This document shows positions 22,883 to 34,600 of a stretch of 64,000 nt of DNA, piece by piece. Position 1 is the first letter of the stretch; every line of letters begins with the position of its first letter. This stretch comes from Apophysomyces variabilis (taxonomy: Eukaryota; Mucoromycota; Mucoromycetes; Mucorales; Mucoraceae). A model generated the notes under the pieces. The model made no database searches, was not told the origin of the DNA, and worked only from the letters and a program-made list of their open reading frames with translations. Position numbers and translations under genes: made by a program. Location of the stretch: the NCBI GenBank assembly GCA_002749535.1, contig MZZL01000403.1, positions 954,209 through 1,018,208 of the forward strand, read 5' to 3'.

Positions 22883-25504
22883 ATGGCCAAGGTCGTCGAT
22901 GCCATCAATAGGACTGACGAGTATATCGCATTCATCAACGATCTCAGAAACTTTCACGCTCAGAAGGGGTAGGAAAAAAATAAGTGGCTCTATGACCTAG
23001 TAATTCATAATTTGTTTGTTCAGGACGACTTTGCAGGCCGAACCTGTCCTCGGCGGCAAGAAGCTGGATCTTCTAGTTCTCTATAAGTCGGTGGTAGCTG
23101 CCGGTGGATTTGACCAGGTATGCGTACAGAGAGAATAATAGGTACAAAACAAGTTAGCATATTCACGTGCAGATAGGTTACCAAGAGTCGCAACTGGAAG
23201 CATGTTGGTGATATTTTCAATTTCCCGTCCACTTGTACCAATAGCGCCTATATATTGAAGGGTCTATACATTAGAAACCTGGTAAGTCAATTGTATTATA
23301 AAGAGATCACGAAGGCAAACAGATTTTCGTTATCTAGCTTGGATGGGAGGAAGAAAATGTATGGGGCAAGACTTGGATCCCTCCGAAGGAGCTATTAGGC
23401 CCTAATGCACACAAGGCTTCAACACTTGCTGGCAAGACGTACAAAAATCATCAATGTATGATTATTTATTTGCAAAAATGTTGAATTACTCACGTTCGTT
23501 TCACGTGTTAGCTCAAAAACATTGTCATCATACTACTACAATTTCGCATTCATATACACCCATTAAGCCAGATCAAACATCCCAGCATATTCCAGTCGAC
23601 GTCTTCGCTTGGCCACCAGGATTTCCGGATTCGGCTGCGGCCGATCTCTGCCCGCCATTTGGACAGATTGCTATCACAGATAAACCTCATCAATGCGCTA
23701 TTTCAGAATTGCACCATCAAAGCCAACCTTTACATCACTTTCATTCGCTAGAAGATTCAGCTAATGACCCTGCAGGTAGAGTCGGATATTTTCTTTATTA
23801 AAAGTAGTATTCACTGAATCAGAAATGACGTAGGCCATGTGCTGAATGACAATGATCGACGACAAATCCTTTATTCCCTTCAATCTGGCTCAACCAACAG
23901 TGTGGATTGGGCTCTTAGCAAAGTTGTCACCATTTCCTTCGAATGCCCGGATCAGCTCCGACTAGACCGAGTGCCTATGCTGTTAGACGTTCTATTATCT
24001 TTAGCGGAGCCTGCTTTACAGGCATGCTCTGCAGATGGCACTGTGCCAAACAACAGCGCTACATCGAATGATCATATCCTCAAGATCCTGCACATCGTCC
24101 GCAACTTTTCTTTTATTGATATCAACGCACAAATCCTTGCAACCCATGCTCGTCTGAAAGCGATGATTGTAAAGTCTCTTGTTGGTACCTCGCCACACCA
24201 TAGCCATTGTATCGACATACTCGAAAATATTTCGTCCTATATTGAATTAACAGCATTTGACGAGTATATCTCGTGCCTAGTGAGTTTCGTTTACGCCAAC
24301 GAACGACGGCTCGTGATTGGATCAGTGCGGATTTTAACAACCCTCGCGCTAAACGAAAAAAACCACTTTTATCTCCTTTCTGGTTCAGCACATATAGCGG
24401 AGCGGATTGCACACCTTCTTGTTATGAACGATGAAGAATTAATAGGAACGGCACTAGAGTATCTCTATCAGTACACGCGTATCTCAAGTGTATTTCGTCT
24501 GCAGCTTTTAACGATGCACTCTGGTGCAGATATTGGCATATTAGTCTCATTGTTGATGGCGAAAACGAAATATTTTACCCCTAGAATTATAAGAGAAGAT
24601 CAGGAGATGAGCCCCAGTCCTCCTCAGCCGTTGTCACCCAGAGACTCATTATCTAATATCCATATGCATGGGAACGTTCCGTGTGTTCCGAACCTTGGGG
24701 CTTACCAGCAACTGGATGAACCTTACCGGTGCTTGGGATGGTACTGGTGCATTACTTTATATGGTCATCTCTAACCAGAGTTTGATAGGCTGAAAGATAA
24801 ATTCGAAGTGGCTGACCCAAGCAGTGTACTTTCTCTGGATGATATGTATCTTCTCTATGAAATGCGGTTTGGACATGAGAAGGCGCTTAAAATGAAGGAC
24901 TTCTACACGGTGTTAAAAATAGCCTTTCCCATTGCGTCGAGTACTTCGAAAACTTCACTCGCTACGACAGGTCCTATATTTGAAGGTATTTCTGTAAGAG
25001 GCATCCAGATCAAGATTAGCATTCTTCAGGATGGTAAGGACTCCCTTCATGTAACGTAACACATACTCAGTAACCTAATATATAGGTTCGGAGCTACTTT
25101 GTCAGTGGACGGACTGTTCGCAAACATTTTCAGATGAACTGAATCTACAGCGGCATGTCATCAGAGACCACATTGGAGAGTCGGATAAGTCTTCCGGATG
25201 CATGTGGATTGATTGCGCAGAATCACAAGAATTTCGAGGCAAAGATGAAATGGCAAGCCATCTTTCCACCCATTTTGAGCACGAGCAGGGACCGGTTCAG
25301 ACGTCGCCGACGTTCTACATAGATAACTCAGACATTCAAGGAACCGCGCTGGTAGCTGCCCACTTGCTTCGACTGCTATCGAAAGACGCGCATAGTCACG
25401 TTTATTTTATGCCATACGAAAAAGAATTGACTGTCATCGCACAGCAACGACCTAAATTGGCGCCATACATACGATCTATGTTCTCAAGCTTTTGTCTGGA
25501 ATAA
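22883..25504 (+). CDS. RSC9: ARID2/RSC9-like chromatin-remodelling subunit
   Basis: Eight exons: 22883-22968, 23024-23117, 23177-23281, 23338-23455, 23512-23775, 23834-24740, 24789-25033, 25086-25504, about 745 aa. Order of parts: ARID at the N-terminus (FINDLRNFHAQKG...LDLLVLYKSVVAAGGFDQVT...W), an alpha-helical armadillo-like middle (SVDWALSKVVTISFECPD...), an RFX-type winged helix (LGWLKDKFEVADPSSVLS...YEMRFG...LKIAFP) and two C2H2 fingers (CQWTDC...HVIRDH; CMWIDC...HLSTH). This architecture is that of ARID2/BAF200 and fungal Rsc9, DNA-contacting subunits of PBAF/RSC-class SWI/SNF remodellers in the nucleus. A TAA at 24772 is removed by a 48-nt intron (24741-24788) with a CTAAC branch site; splicing restores LGWLK in frame. 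The start at 22883 is the only Met before the ARID. Confidence 0.9.
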
Positions 25505-26216
25505 AAAAGGATAGCTTTGTACGCGTTTACATTTATATATTTATATATATGAAATAGATCTTTTTTGGGTTTTGCACAGGAAAGGGTGCAGGTTGCTCAC
25601 GAGATTGGCACGGAAGCTGTAAGAAGCCTTGTCATCAAGAAAAGAGCACAAGCCAATAAACGTTTACGCTTTGTTTGCTTCATGTTTTATGTATGTAGAA
25701 GGCGAAGTAAAGTAGAGCATGGAACCAGACTATTTTTAGTATTCTTAGGTAGTACTTATAACGTTGTTTCTATTGATCGACAGTTAATTGCACTCGATTG
25801 CCATATATGCTATACTGTAGGTGATGCATGGCTTTCATATATAAGAGGTGCTGAAAAGAAAAGGGAAATGAGAATAGTAGGGTAAGGAAAGAGTCATATT
25901 TTTTTATGAGAGGCCAAGGCGTGTTGGAGGTAAGTCATGCAAACTCCTGAGAGTTCAACTCAAAATGCAGCCAAAATGACCCATAGACCCACGCCACTTT
26001 CTAAAATAAAGGCGAGAGCTCCTTGAAATTTTTGGCACGCTTTTCTTTCCTTTGTCTCTCTTTCCCAAAGTGAGCGATAAAATATAAGCCAGAAAAATAA
26101 GGAAAAGGAAAAAAAAAGGTTCCCATTCTTTTCGGTTTGTTCCACTACACCTGTAACATTTTCCGCTCAATCCCCCCAAAAACCACTGGGCTTCTTTTTT
26201 TCCCTTTTTTCGTTAC
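25505..26216. other. intergenic, RSC9 3' flank and SH3-RA promoter
   Basis: A T/C-rich tract immediately precedes the next ATG (26190-26212), typical of fungal promoters. An open frame at 25565-25885 has no recognisable features. Confidence 0.4.
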
Positions 26217-28809
26217 ATGTCGAAACCTTTGGTCATCAACACTCAGCTCGATCGTTCTCATGTTGCTTCACAGTGGCAAACTTCGCCTAGGGCAGGTACC
26301 GTTCGAGACGAAGACAGCACTACACTGTTAAAGAAGCGCGCAGTCACTGATACCATTTGCGAGGAGGACGAAGAAGAGGTCGAAGACGAAGAGGAAGAAG
26401 AAGAAGATGATGATGATGATGATGACGAAGACGAAGAGGATAATGATGATGATAGTTCTACTTTTACTTCTTCACCCAGCATCCCAGATGAAAACATTGA
26501 TTTTGATCTTTGCTATACACTCCATACATTTGTTGCCACGGTAGATGGTCAGGCATCCGTTGTTAAGGGCGATGCTATGACATTACTGGATGATTCCAAT
26601 TCATATTGGTGGCTAGTGAAGGTTCTAAAAACGTCCGAGATAGGATATATCCCTGCCGAAAATATCGAGGTAGCCTAGCTTTGATGCACAAACAGGCAGA
26701 TTTATTTACCTGTTTTTCCCTTCTGTTAGACTCCTTTCGAACGATTAGCACGTCTTAACAAACATCGCAATGTGGAGGTAAACAGAAATTTATAAAATGG
26801 AAATGGAATCTTAATACCAATGCAAACTCAGATGACCGCGACCGCGATACCTTCCATTGATACCCCACCAACTAAGAAACATAAGAAAAAGGTCACGCTC
26901 TCCAAGGAATTAAAGATGCAGTCGCAGATCATCTTGACCGGTAAGGACGACGATGACGAGCTCGAGGAGACCTATGAGGAGTGGGAAGAGGAGATGGACG
27001 ACGAGGATGTCGGAGTCGACGACACCAATCAGCGGAGTATGGATATGCACGAACGTGCTTCACCTCAGGAGTCCCAGGGGTGTAGCACCACAGACGACAG
27101 TGATACAGTTGCTGCAGCCCCAGCTCCATCTTGTCAGTCACCTCCTATTACGTCTCCAAAACCGTTGGAAAAAGAAGACAAGAAATCTACTCAAGCCATA
27201 GCTGCAGACACGTTGCGAAGATTCTTTTCGCGCAGTAAAAAAGACAAAGTAGAATCGCCAAAGAAAGCAACACCTATCACGCCAGATGAGTCGGATGTCG
27301 GTTCCTCCTTGTCAGCCTCCTCGACACTTTCGGCCGAAGAAAGTCCAAAACGTGAACGAACTCGTTCAATCATTCGAGTCTACGCAGGAAATATCAATGT
27401 CGGCGCGACCTACAATTCAGTTCTAGTGGACGAAAACACCAATGCCGAGCACTTACTGATGTTAGCCATGGAACGATTTCACATCTCTCAAATCGAAGGC
27501 AAGGCTGCAAGGAGATTAAGCACTAGTGGCATAGAGTACTATCTTACGGTGAAACCTATGGATGGAGGTAATGAAGGAAACATGAAAGAAAAACCTATTT
27601 CTTACGGCTGGGGTACTTCTAGACGAAATCACACTTGCACCTCAAGACAAGCCGTTAGAGATGTTCAACTCTCTTACAACTCATCTTACCACACCAATGC
27701 CGTCTTTAACACATATAAAACAATTATCTCAGCAATTTTCTACAGGTGACTTTAGTAAAGTCTCGAAAGCCAGACAACGAGCAAAAGCACGCTTCGGAGA
27801 AGACACGGCTATTCGATTTTATTTGCATAAGCGAATCAAACGAGTCAACGAACGTGACGGACAAATATACGTTAAGGTCTCGCTGTATGCCGATCCACCC
27901 GCAGAGAAGATAAACGCTGTCAATCGATCGTTTTCAACACGCAGCCTCCGACGTAAGAAACTGCAATACGCCGCTCAGGAACGGATAGACAAAATCATGG
28001 CTATTTCTCCCAACAGCGTTGTATCCGACCTAACTGCAATAGCACTTGAAAAATTCCACGTGCCACATGATACCCGAAGAGAAGATTATCGATTAATGCT
28101 ATCCATCAACGGAAAAGGTAAAGAAGAAATGCGATATCATTAAAAGAATGACTTTTTTACGTTTGTACCTTCAGAGAAACTATTACTTCCAGGTAGTAAA
28201 TTGGCTGAGATATTACACGACGACACCACACCAACTGGCTCAAACGAAAAGTCGTTTATTCTGCGTAAATCAATCTCATCATCTCGATCGAAAGATCAAT
28301 CATCTTCGTCATCCTCGTCTTCATTCTTGTCCAATTCAAGTAAGGTTGCTCCTGCCACTCTTCCAAGCTCACCACCATCCAACCGGCCGATCCCAGTACC
28401 ACATCTTGACGCCGACACCGAAAGCGTCCTGAAACGACTGGATAACGCCCTCTTAGCTCTGGAGAGGGAACGAGGAGTGACACGTCAACCTGCACAGCCT
28501 TCAATGGCTGTTGCACGGAACGCGGAGCAAGGCATTGATATTATTTTGCCACACGGCGTATTACGATCCAAGGTGTGCAACAATGAGGCCCAATATTCAC
28601 TCATGGCACCTGGTCAGGGAACAGTGATGCAGAAAGTAGTGCAGCCTGCACCGACGGAAACCCGTCAAATCGATAGCATCTCGGATGTGGACATAGCGAG
28701 TCTGGTTCGTTACGGCGCCACTTTTCTGGAAACTCGGGAAAAAAGTCCGTTATTTTTTGATCCACAGTCGAGTCTATCCAATATGGACGATCTAGAAAAG
28801 GTCTCATAG
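26217..28809 (+). CDS. SH3 and dual Ras-association domain scaffold protein
   Basis: Exons: 26217-26669, 26730-26777, 26832-27567, 27623-28117, 28175-28809, about 788 aa. A long Glu/Asp run (residues about 50-80) precedes an SH3 domain (LHTFVATVDGQASVVKGD...YWWLVKVLK...GYIPAENIE). The 48-nt second exon gives TPFERLARLNKHRNVE. There follow another acidic and Ser-rich linker, a first RA-like domain (SIIRVYAGNINVGATYNSVLV...HLLMLAMERF...YYLTVKPMDGGDEITL) and a second (DTAIRFYLHKRIK...VVSDLTAIALEKFHV...YRLMLSINGKG). The C-terminus is Ser-rich with a predicted helix (SVLKRLDNALLALERE). SH3-RA fungal proteins couple Ras/Rho-type GTPases to polarity or MAPK signalling; the partner is unknown. It probably works at the cytoplasmic cortex. 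The downstream CT repeat starts about 85 nt after the stop. Confidence 0.83.
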
Positions 28810-28892
28810 ATAGAATGTTGTACGCATTCTAAATGTTTTACTGAACTTGTTCTATAGGAATTACACCGAATTGTCGCCTCTCACGCCCATTG

Positions 28893-28933
<41 letters not shown>

Positions 28934-30024
28934 ATTGCAAAATCGCATTATTTAACATACAAAATTCATTATTTTTCTTTTTATCTTTCTCTCTCTCCGT
29001 TGTATATTTATATAACCTCACTGTCATCTTTTGTTATTTTTACAAATTATAGCCGGATCTTTTGTCTCTACCATTTCCTTTTCTTATAGTTTATTCTTTT
29101 CTTTGCTTTTTTCCGTGTGTGGCTGTGAGCAAGAATTTGCTGGAAGAACGTTCTCAGCCCCTCAAAATGCATAGGTTCTCAAAGTTGTTTAACAAGCATT
29201 GACCAGCTTTTCCTTACAAAACGAATTAGATCTACGAAGTGTTTTATTTGTGTCAACAATTGAGACCAAGGCAAACAAAATTTAAATACGAAGTGCTTGG
29301 ATGCTGTGACACAGGGGGGAACCCAAATTTGTAGGTCACTTCCCGCGCTCCGACCAACGTTCTGTTATTTCTTTTGCATGAAAGCGAGATGAGAGACCTT
29401 GTATTTGCTTCACTGGAACAACTTTTCAGTTGTAACTTGCATCGGCAATTTCCCAAATTATCAAGTAGCTGCAAGGTGTCAGCCATTTTGTTTACGCCAA
29501 CTATTCATTAACTTGTTTGGGTTGAAGCATGCACCGAACGGATCGCCTGCATCGCAACAAACATTACCCCATTTCCAGAAATACAAAGCCTTGTTGATAT
29601 CAACAGTATAAACCAAGTACTACGGTATTTAAAACATGACTGAAAACATTAGGAAATGATCGCGATCTATTGCGACCGGATTATGTAGTTAAACTTTGTT
29701 AATATTTGAAACGGGTAAAATCCGGAAAAAGGATAAGAATAGGAATTTTTTGTTTATTTTTTCAAGTTTGAGCTTAACTGAATGGACCAAGTAGGATAAT
29801 AATAGTAAGTTTTTTAAGGATAGATTAATGTAAGGTTGGCAAGTGTAAATTAAAAATCGAACTAAAGCTGGGCAACGTAATAGGTGCGTAAGTATGGGTA
29901 GCATGAAAGGACTTTGTCAAGCGATGAAATAAGCCTCTCTCGTTTTGTTGTTTTGTTTTGGGGTAAGGATGAAGACCAGCTCAGGGAATAAGATTGAAAG
30001 AGAAGGCGGGGAATTGGTACAAAA
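28810..30024. other. intergenic, microsatellite and 3' flanks
   Basis: No gene is supported. It holds a (CT)n tract (listed) and T-rich sequence. It is the convergent 3' flank of the SH3-RA gene (+) and the MFS gene (-). Confidence 0.45.
28894..28929. repeat. (TC)n microsatellite
   Basis: About 17 uninterrupted TC units lie directly downstream of the SH3-RA gene. Confidence 0.97.
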
Positions 30025-31659
30025 TTAATATTGTTTGTGAATGGCGAAAACGAAGAAAAGAACCCAGGCCACAAGCAAACAACAGCCAAAGAGAACAAGC
30101 CATATGATATTGAAGATCTTGACTTTGGTGTTAGAGTAGGAATCGAGACCTTGTTTTGTCAGGAAGAGTTCCTTGTCGTTGATCTCCTTCATGCGTTCCG
30201 TACGCTCTTTGCGGCTGACTTCAAGCAGATTCTTGAGGAAGACACGCTGGCTGATGAGAAGAGCGACAATCAAGACAAATCCGATACCGGACAGGATGAT
30301 GTACAGTAACAGAACACCGGTGTAGCTCTGCCCCTTGGTATTATCCTGAATGATGCCCGAGATGATGTCGAGAATCGTGGTACCGATGTTGTTGGAGCTC
30401 TTGTAGATGCCAAGACCCGTGCCAATGTAGTCGGAAGGAAGGATCATACCAATCGAGGTAATCATGGCGATGGGGCCGAAGGCGAGAGAGATACTGTAGA
30501 AAACCATACCAACGACGGCATCCACGTAAGTCCAGCCAAGAAGACCAAGACTGAGGAGAAGGAACACGGCAGAGATCAGGAGAATAAGGATACGCCGACC
30601 ATAATAGTCCATGATGAAACCCAAGATGGGGGTGGCGACAATAGGCACGACTTGGGAAGCGGAGGCCTTGTAAGCAGCCAGGACCTGTTTGGTTCCGAAA
30701 TGAACCTGGACAAGCTCGGTGGAGATGACCTGGAACGCGGACCAGACGGCGGCAAAGATGAATTCGATCAAAATAATGTGCCAGTAATAGGTAGGGAATT
30801 TCAAAACAGAATGCCAGTGGAATGTCTTCTTGGTCTTGAGCTTGTGAATTTCTTCCTTGGTCACGATCTCACCACGGAGCTTTCGAACGATCATGGCATA
30901 GATGAAGTTCATCAGAATAGAGAAACCGCAAAGAATGAAGGACAACCAGAAAGCCCAGACCCAGTCATTGGTCGCAATGGCAATTGGGTTGGCTACCATG
31001 GTACCGAGGAAACTCGAAAGGCGAGAGATGGACAGCTGAAGACCGATCGCAATCGAAAGGTGCTGGGTTCGGAACCATTTACTGAGGAGCGATTCTTGCA
31101 TTGTCACAATCAGACCGCTACCGATACCAAAAATGACGCGGGCTGCTACCATCAAGCCAAAGCTGGAATATTTGGCAGCAAGAGCTGTCAAAAGTGAACC
31201 GACGATAATCAGGACATTGACGCCCAGGGTGCCCCAGACAGAACCGAACATGTCAATGAAGATACCCGCAGCAATAGGGAAGATAGTGTTGATGATCGAT
31301 ACGGAGGCCGAAAGGACACCATACTGCGTGTTGTTGATTGCCAATTGCTTTTTAATGGTGCCTTTCATGGCACCTACGGCAGTATGCGCAAAGTGAGAAC
31401 CAACTAAGAAAGAAATTCGGGTTAGTTCATTCTTGGTCTTCTAAGCGATGGAAAATAAAAAGAAAGTGGAGGATATACCGGGCAACATCAACGCTGTGAC
31501 AAGGGCAATGACCTTGTATTTCCAGGGGGCGTTGGCAAAGGCAGTATCACCACCATGAGAAATGACCTGAGGCTCATCTTCCATGGGAACTTTTTCAATA
31601 GAACCCTCTAGGGACTGATCTTTCTCGTTAAGACGACCAGTCTCCGTTTTACTCGACAT
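30025..31659 (-). CDS. MFS transporter, MFSD1-like
   Basis: Two exons: 31659-31479 and 31403-30025, about 520 aa. The cytosolic N-terminus of about 45 residues is followed by about 12 hydrophobic segments. The MFS A-like motif lies after TM2-TM3 (GIFIDMFGSVWG, then RVIFGIGSGL) and the second-half copy is GFIMDYYGRR. The pattern NNTQYGVLSASVSIINTIFPIAAGIFID and QESLLSKWF matches the MFSD1-type group, whose animal member is a lysosomal dipeptide exporter; substrate and membrane here are unknown. The C-terminal half keeps YIGTGLGIYKSSNNIGTTI. The intron sits early, after the first part of TM1 (LMLP | VGSHFAH). A (GA)n tract lies just upstream of the start, in the 5' leader or promoter. A plus-strand open frame of 181 codons inside it is only its antisense shadow. 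Confidence 0.9.
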
Positions 31660-34600
31660 AATGTATGTAAAAGAAGAGACAGAGAGAGAGAGAGAGAGAA
31701 AATAGGAGATCGGTGAATTGGACTCTTTCCACACCACCAAAAAGAAAATCATCAGCGCTTTTTATACGTAAAAAAATTTTTTTCCCTCCTCGCGCTGTAT
31801 AACTTTGACGGTTTGCGATTTCCCGGGATCTGATGATGATGAGTTTCAAAAAAGTTTATCTGATCCAGAAATTCTCATTCGAGTACAAAGAATAACTGCG
31901 TCTATACTTTTCTTTATAGGTATCCGAAAGAAAGAAAAGCACAAAAGCGCCACGATCCTACGTTTGTAGGGAAATAGGCGTTTTACTTACTGCAGTATCA
32001 TTTATGAAAGCATGCCTTGAAAATCCCTTTTGCATGTAACGGATCAAGTTGCTAGGGAATACCATAGTGACTATATTCTTCTTCATTGACTAACAAGGAG
32101 ATTGGTGTGACCTTGATCCGAGAGCCCTTTTATCCCCGCAGATGGTTTGGGTAGTACCAGTCACTGCCTCCCCGTATTCCATCGGCTGCGACAGGGTGGT
32201 ATGTTTTTCGTCCGACAAGCTCTTATGTTGTCCTGTGCGGAGTTAAGGATCATGCAACGCGAGGATATAAAACTCGATGTGGAATGATCTCTCTCAAGTA
32301 GGACAGTGAAAACGTGCAAAATGAAAGAAAGAGAAAAAACCAAAATGCATTGACCGATTTTTCAGTTTTTGCTACAACTTTTGCAATCACCTTAGTGGAC
32401 GGGTCATGTAAACTACACAAAAAAAGGGCGTATATATGCCAAAAATTCTTTTTCTTCATTTTAAAAAAAGGTTGGGTCTAGCTTCATGCAATTCCTTCTT
32501 GACGTTCCAAAGTGATCGCATCAGATAATATAGTGAGAAGAAACAAAGCAAAATAGAATAAAAACGGAGTCCGCTGCTGTAAGACGCAAAAAAAACTCAG
32601 TGGGATAGAAGTCTGAGAAATCAAGGAGCCAAAACGGGTAAAAGAAACATGGCCAAAAGAACAAATTATTCAACAGTTGACTAATAGCTAGTATCAGTAA
32701 CTGAGATAGCACCTATGTTCTACGTATTACGAAATTCATTTATGAAAGAAACATGGTATTCTAATCATCTTATTCTGCACTTTCGGATCATGATACGAAA
32801 GTGTGCCAACATACGTATGCTATTTCCCAGGTGTATCAGTAAAAAAAAATCATATGAAAAAAGACCTCAGAACTCTGGATTTTCCTTCAGGAATTGCATT
32901 GCCAAAATAAGAGTATTTCCAGTGGGGTGAATTGCGATCCAGTGAAGGGAATGTCAAGCTGTTATTATGTGTTTACATCGACCCATTTTCATGGGAAAAA
33001 AAAACACATATGAATCACCTCACAGGTCGCTGAAAAGTATTTGCTTCTTAATTTGTTGATCTCCAAGAGTTCAACATCATAATAGCGAGGCCATTCTATG
33101 TTTGGCGGTGCATTTTGTAAGTCTGTCCATTGTTCATTTTTACATACAGAACTCAACAAACAATATTTGGCATGTTTTCCGATATATATCGACGCCAGTA
33201 AATGCCACTGTTTATTTAAATGATGGACTTTCCGTCTATTGCATCCCTATGTTATTCTGCTACAACCCATCGCCACATCGGAATTTTATCACCCATTTTT
33301 CTCCATAGTGATAATGCAATTTCCCCTCTCCGCTTCCGGTCTGTAGGCCATAAAAGTTAGCTGCAATCCCAGAAAAAATAACTTTGTCCTTTCAACAATA
33401 GTAGACTGATTTCAACTAAAATATACAAGCAGGTTGCTAACAGGAGACATGATGATACCAAGTGGTATTTTACCATGTTATTCGGCGTTATTTTGTTGGA
33501 TGAAAAATAGTTTACATATGTTACTCCTTCGTTCTAGTCTGCTCGGCATTATGTTGAATGGTCATGGATAATCCGTCGGATACGATGGCAAAGCCAGGCA
33601 GCCAGCCGACAATATTTTGTTTTTGTCGAGTACTGCTTATCAAATTATCCCAGCTTTTTCAGTGCACCCTCACTGACAGATCGAGCAATCAGTGGTGCAG
33701 AAAGAGAGATGGGCACCATTACTTTCTATATTTCTTTTGCAAAATTTCTACGGTCGGATTCTCAAATAGTGAGATAATAACTACTACAGAAACAACGCAC
33801 GTACCGGCAGATGTGAATGCCCTCTCCAAACTGTTCAGTCTCTGGATAGTGGAAGCTTTTGCACGATGGGGAGGAAGATTGCTCAAGTTGTATTACTTTT
33901 TATGAACATGTCAATGGGTAGGGACATAGCGCAACAGTTGAACAGGTAGCATCGCCAGATGCTTGCATATCTTGGTCTCGCGAGATGTGTGCTCTTTGAC
34001 CTCTTCCCCCCCCCGCAATAGAATGGCGCCTTGAGTGCCAAATGATGAAAAATGCTGTGAATTACCAGTCAAGATTTAGCCAGTCACAGGCTCTGGGCAT
34101 GCTTGGACTTCACAGTGATTTTCAGCTTGCGCGCTTTTCGAATTCGAAGTTAGCGTTCTTTTGAACTACTTTCCACTGATGAATAGGATAAATTTACCTT
34201 GGCTGAGAATCCTTTTTGCGTCTTAAAGACCAATCTGTACTTTGTATAAAATAGGAAATTGCTACTGTAGCTTTGCTGCTTCCAAGTCGCAGAAACTTAG
34301 GGAAGATCACAGCGATTGGGCTGTATGCGTGCACAAAAATATTTTGAAAGATTTCTTAGGCACTGTTATTCAAAGAGATTTTATATCGAATAATTCGTTA
34401 TAAAGTGTTGGTATCATTCTTCATTATTATAAGATGAAAACACTTAGTCGAATCTATGCTTAAAGACTAATGTTCAGCTCGGTATTCAGGGACATTCTAC
34501 CCAAAACTTGCACGCCATGTAGTATATGCAATTGACCATCGCATACGACTATACAAGATTCTGGCTTTAAGCCATTTTGCTTCTGCAGTTCATGCGTGTG

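Noticed and set aside
24741..24774. Premature stop in the RSC9-like gene
   Set aside because: A canonical 48-nt GT-AG intron with a CTAAC branch site removes it and restores LGWLK in frame.
26258..26497. Poly-Ser minus-strand frame
   Set aside because: It is the reverse reading of the Glu/Asp-rich run (GAA/GAT codons) of the SH3-RA gene.
30652..31197. 181-codon plus-strand open frame
   Set aside because: It is antisense to the MFS transporter, low in hydrophobic content and without family resemblance; a shadow frame.
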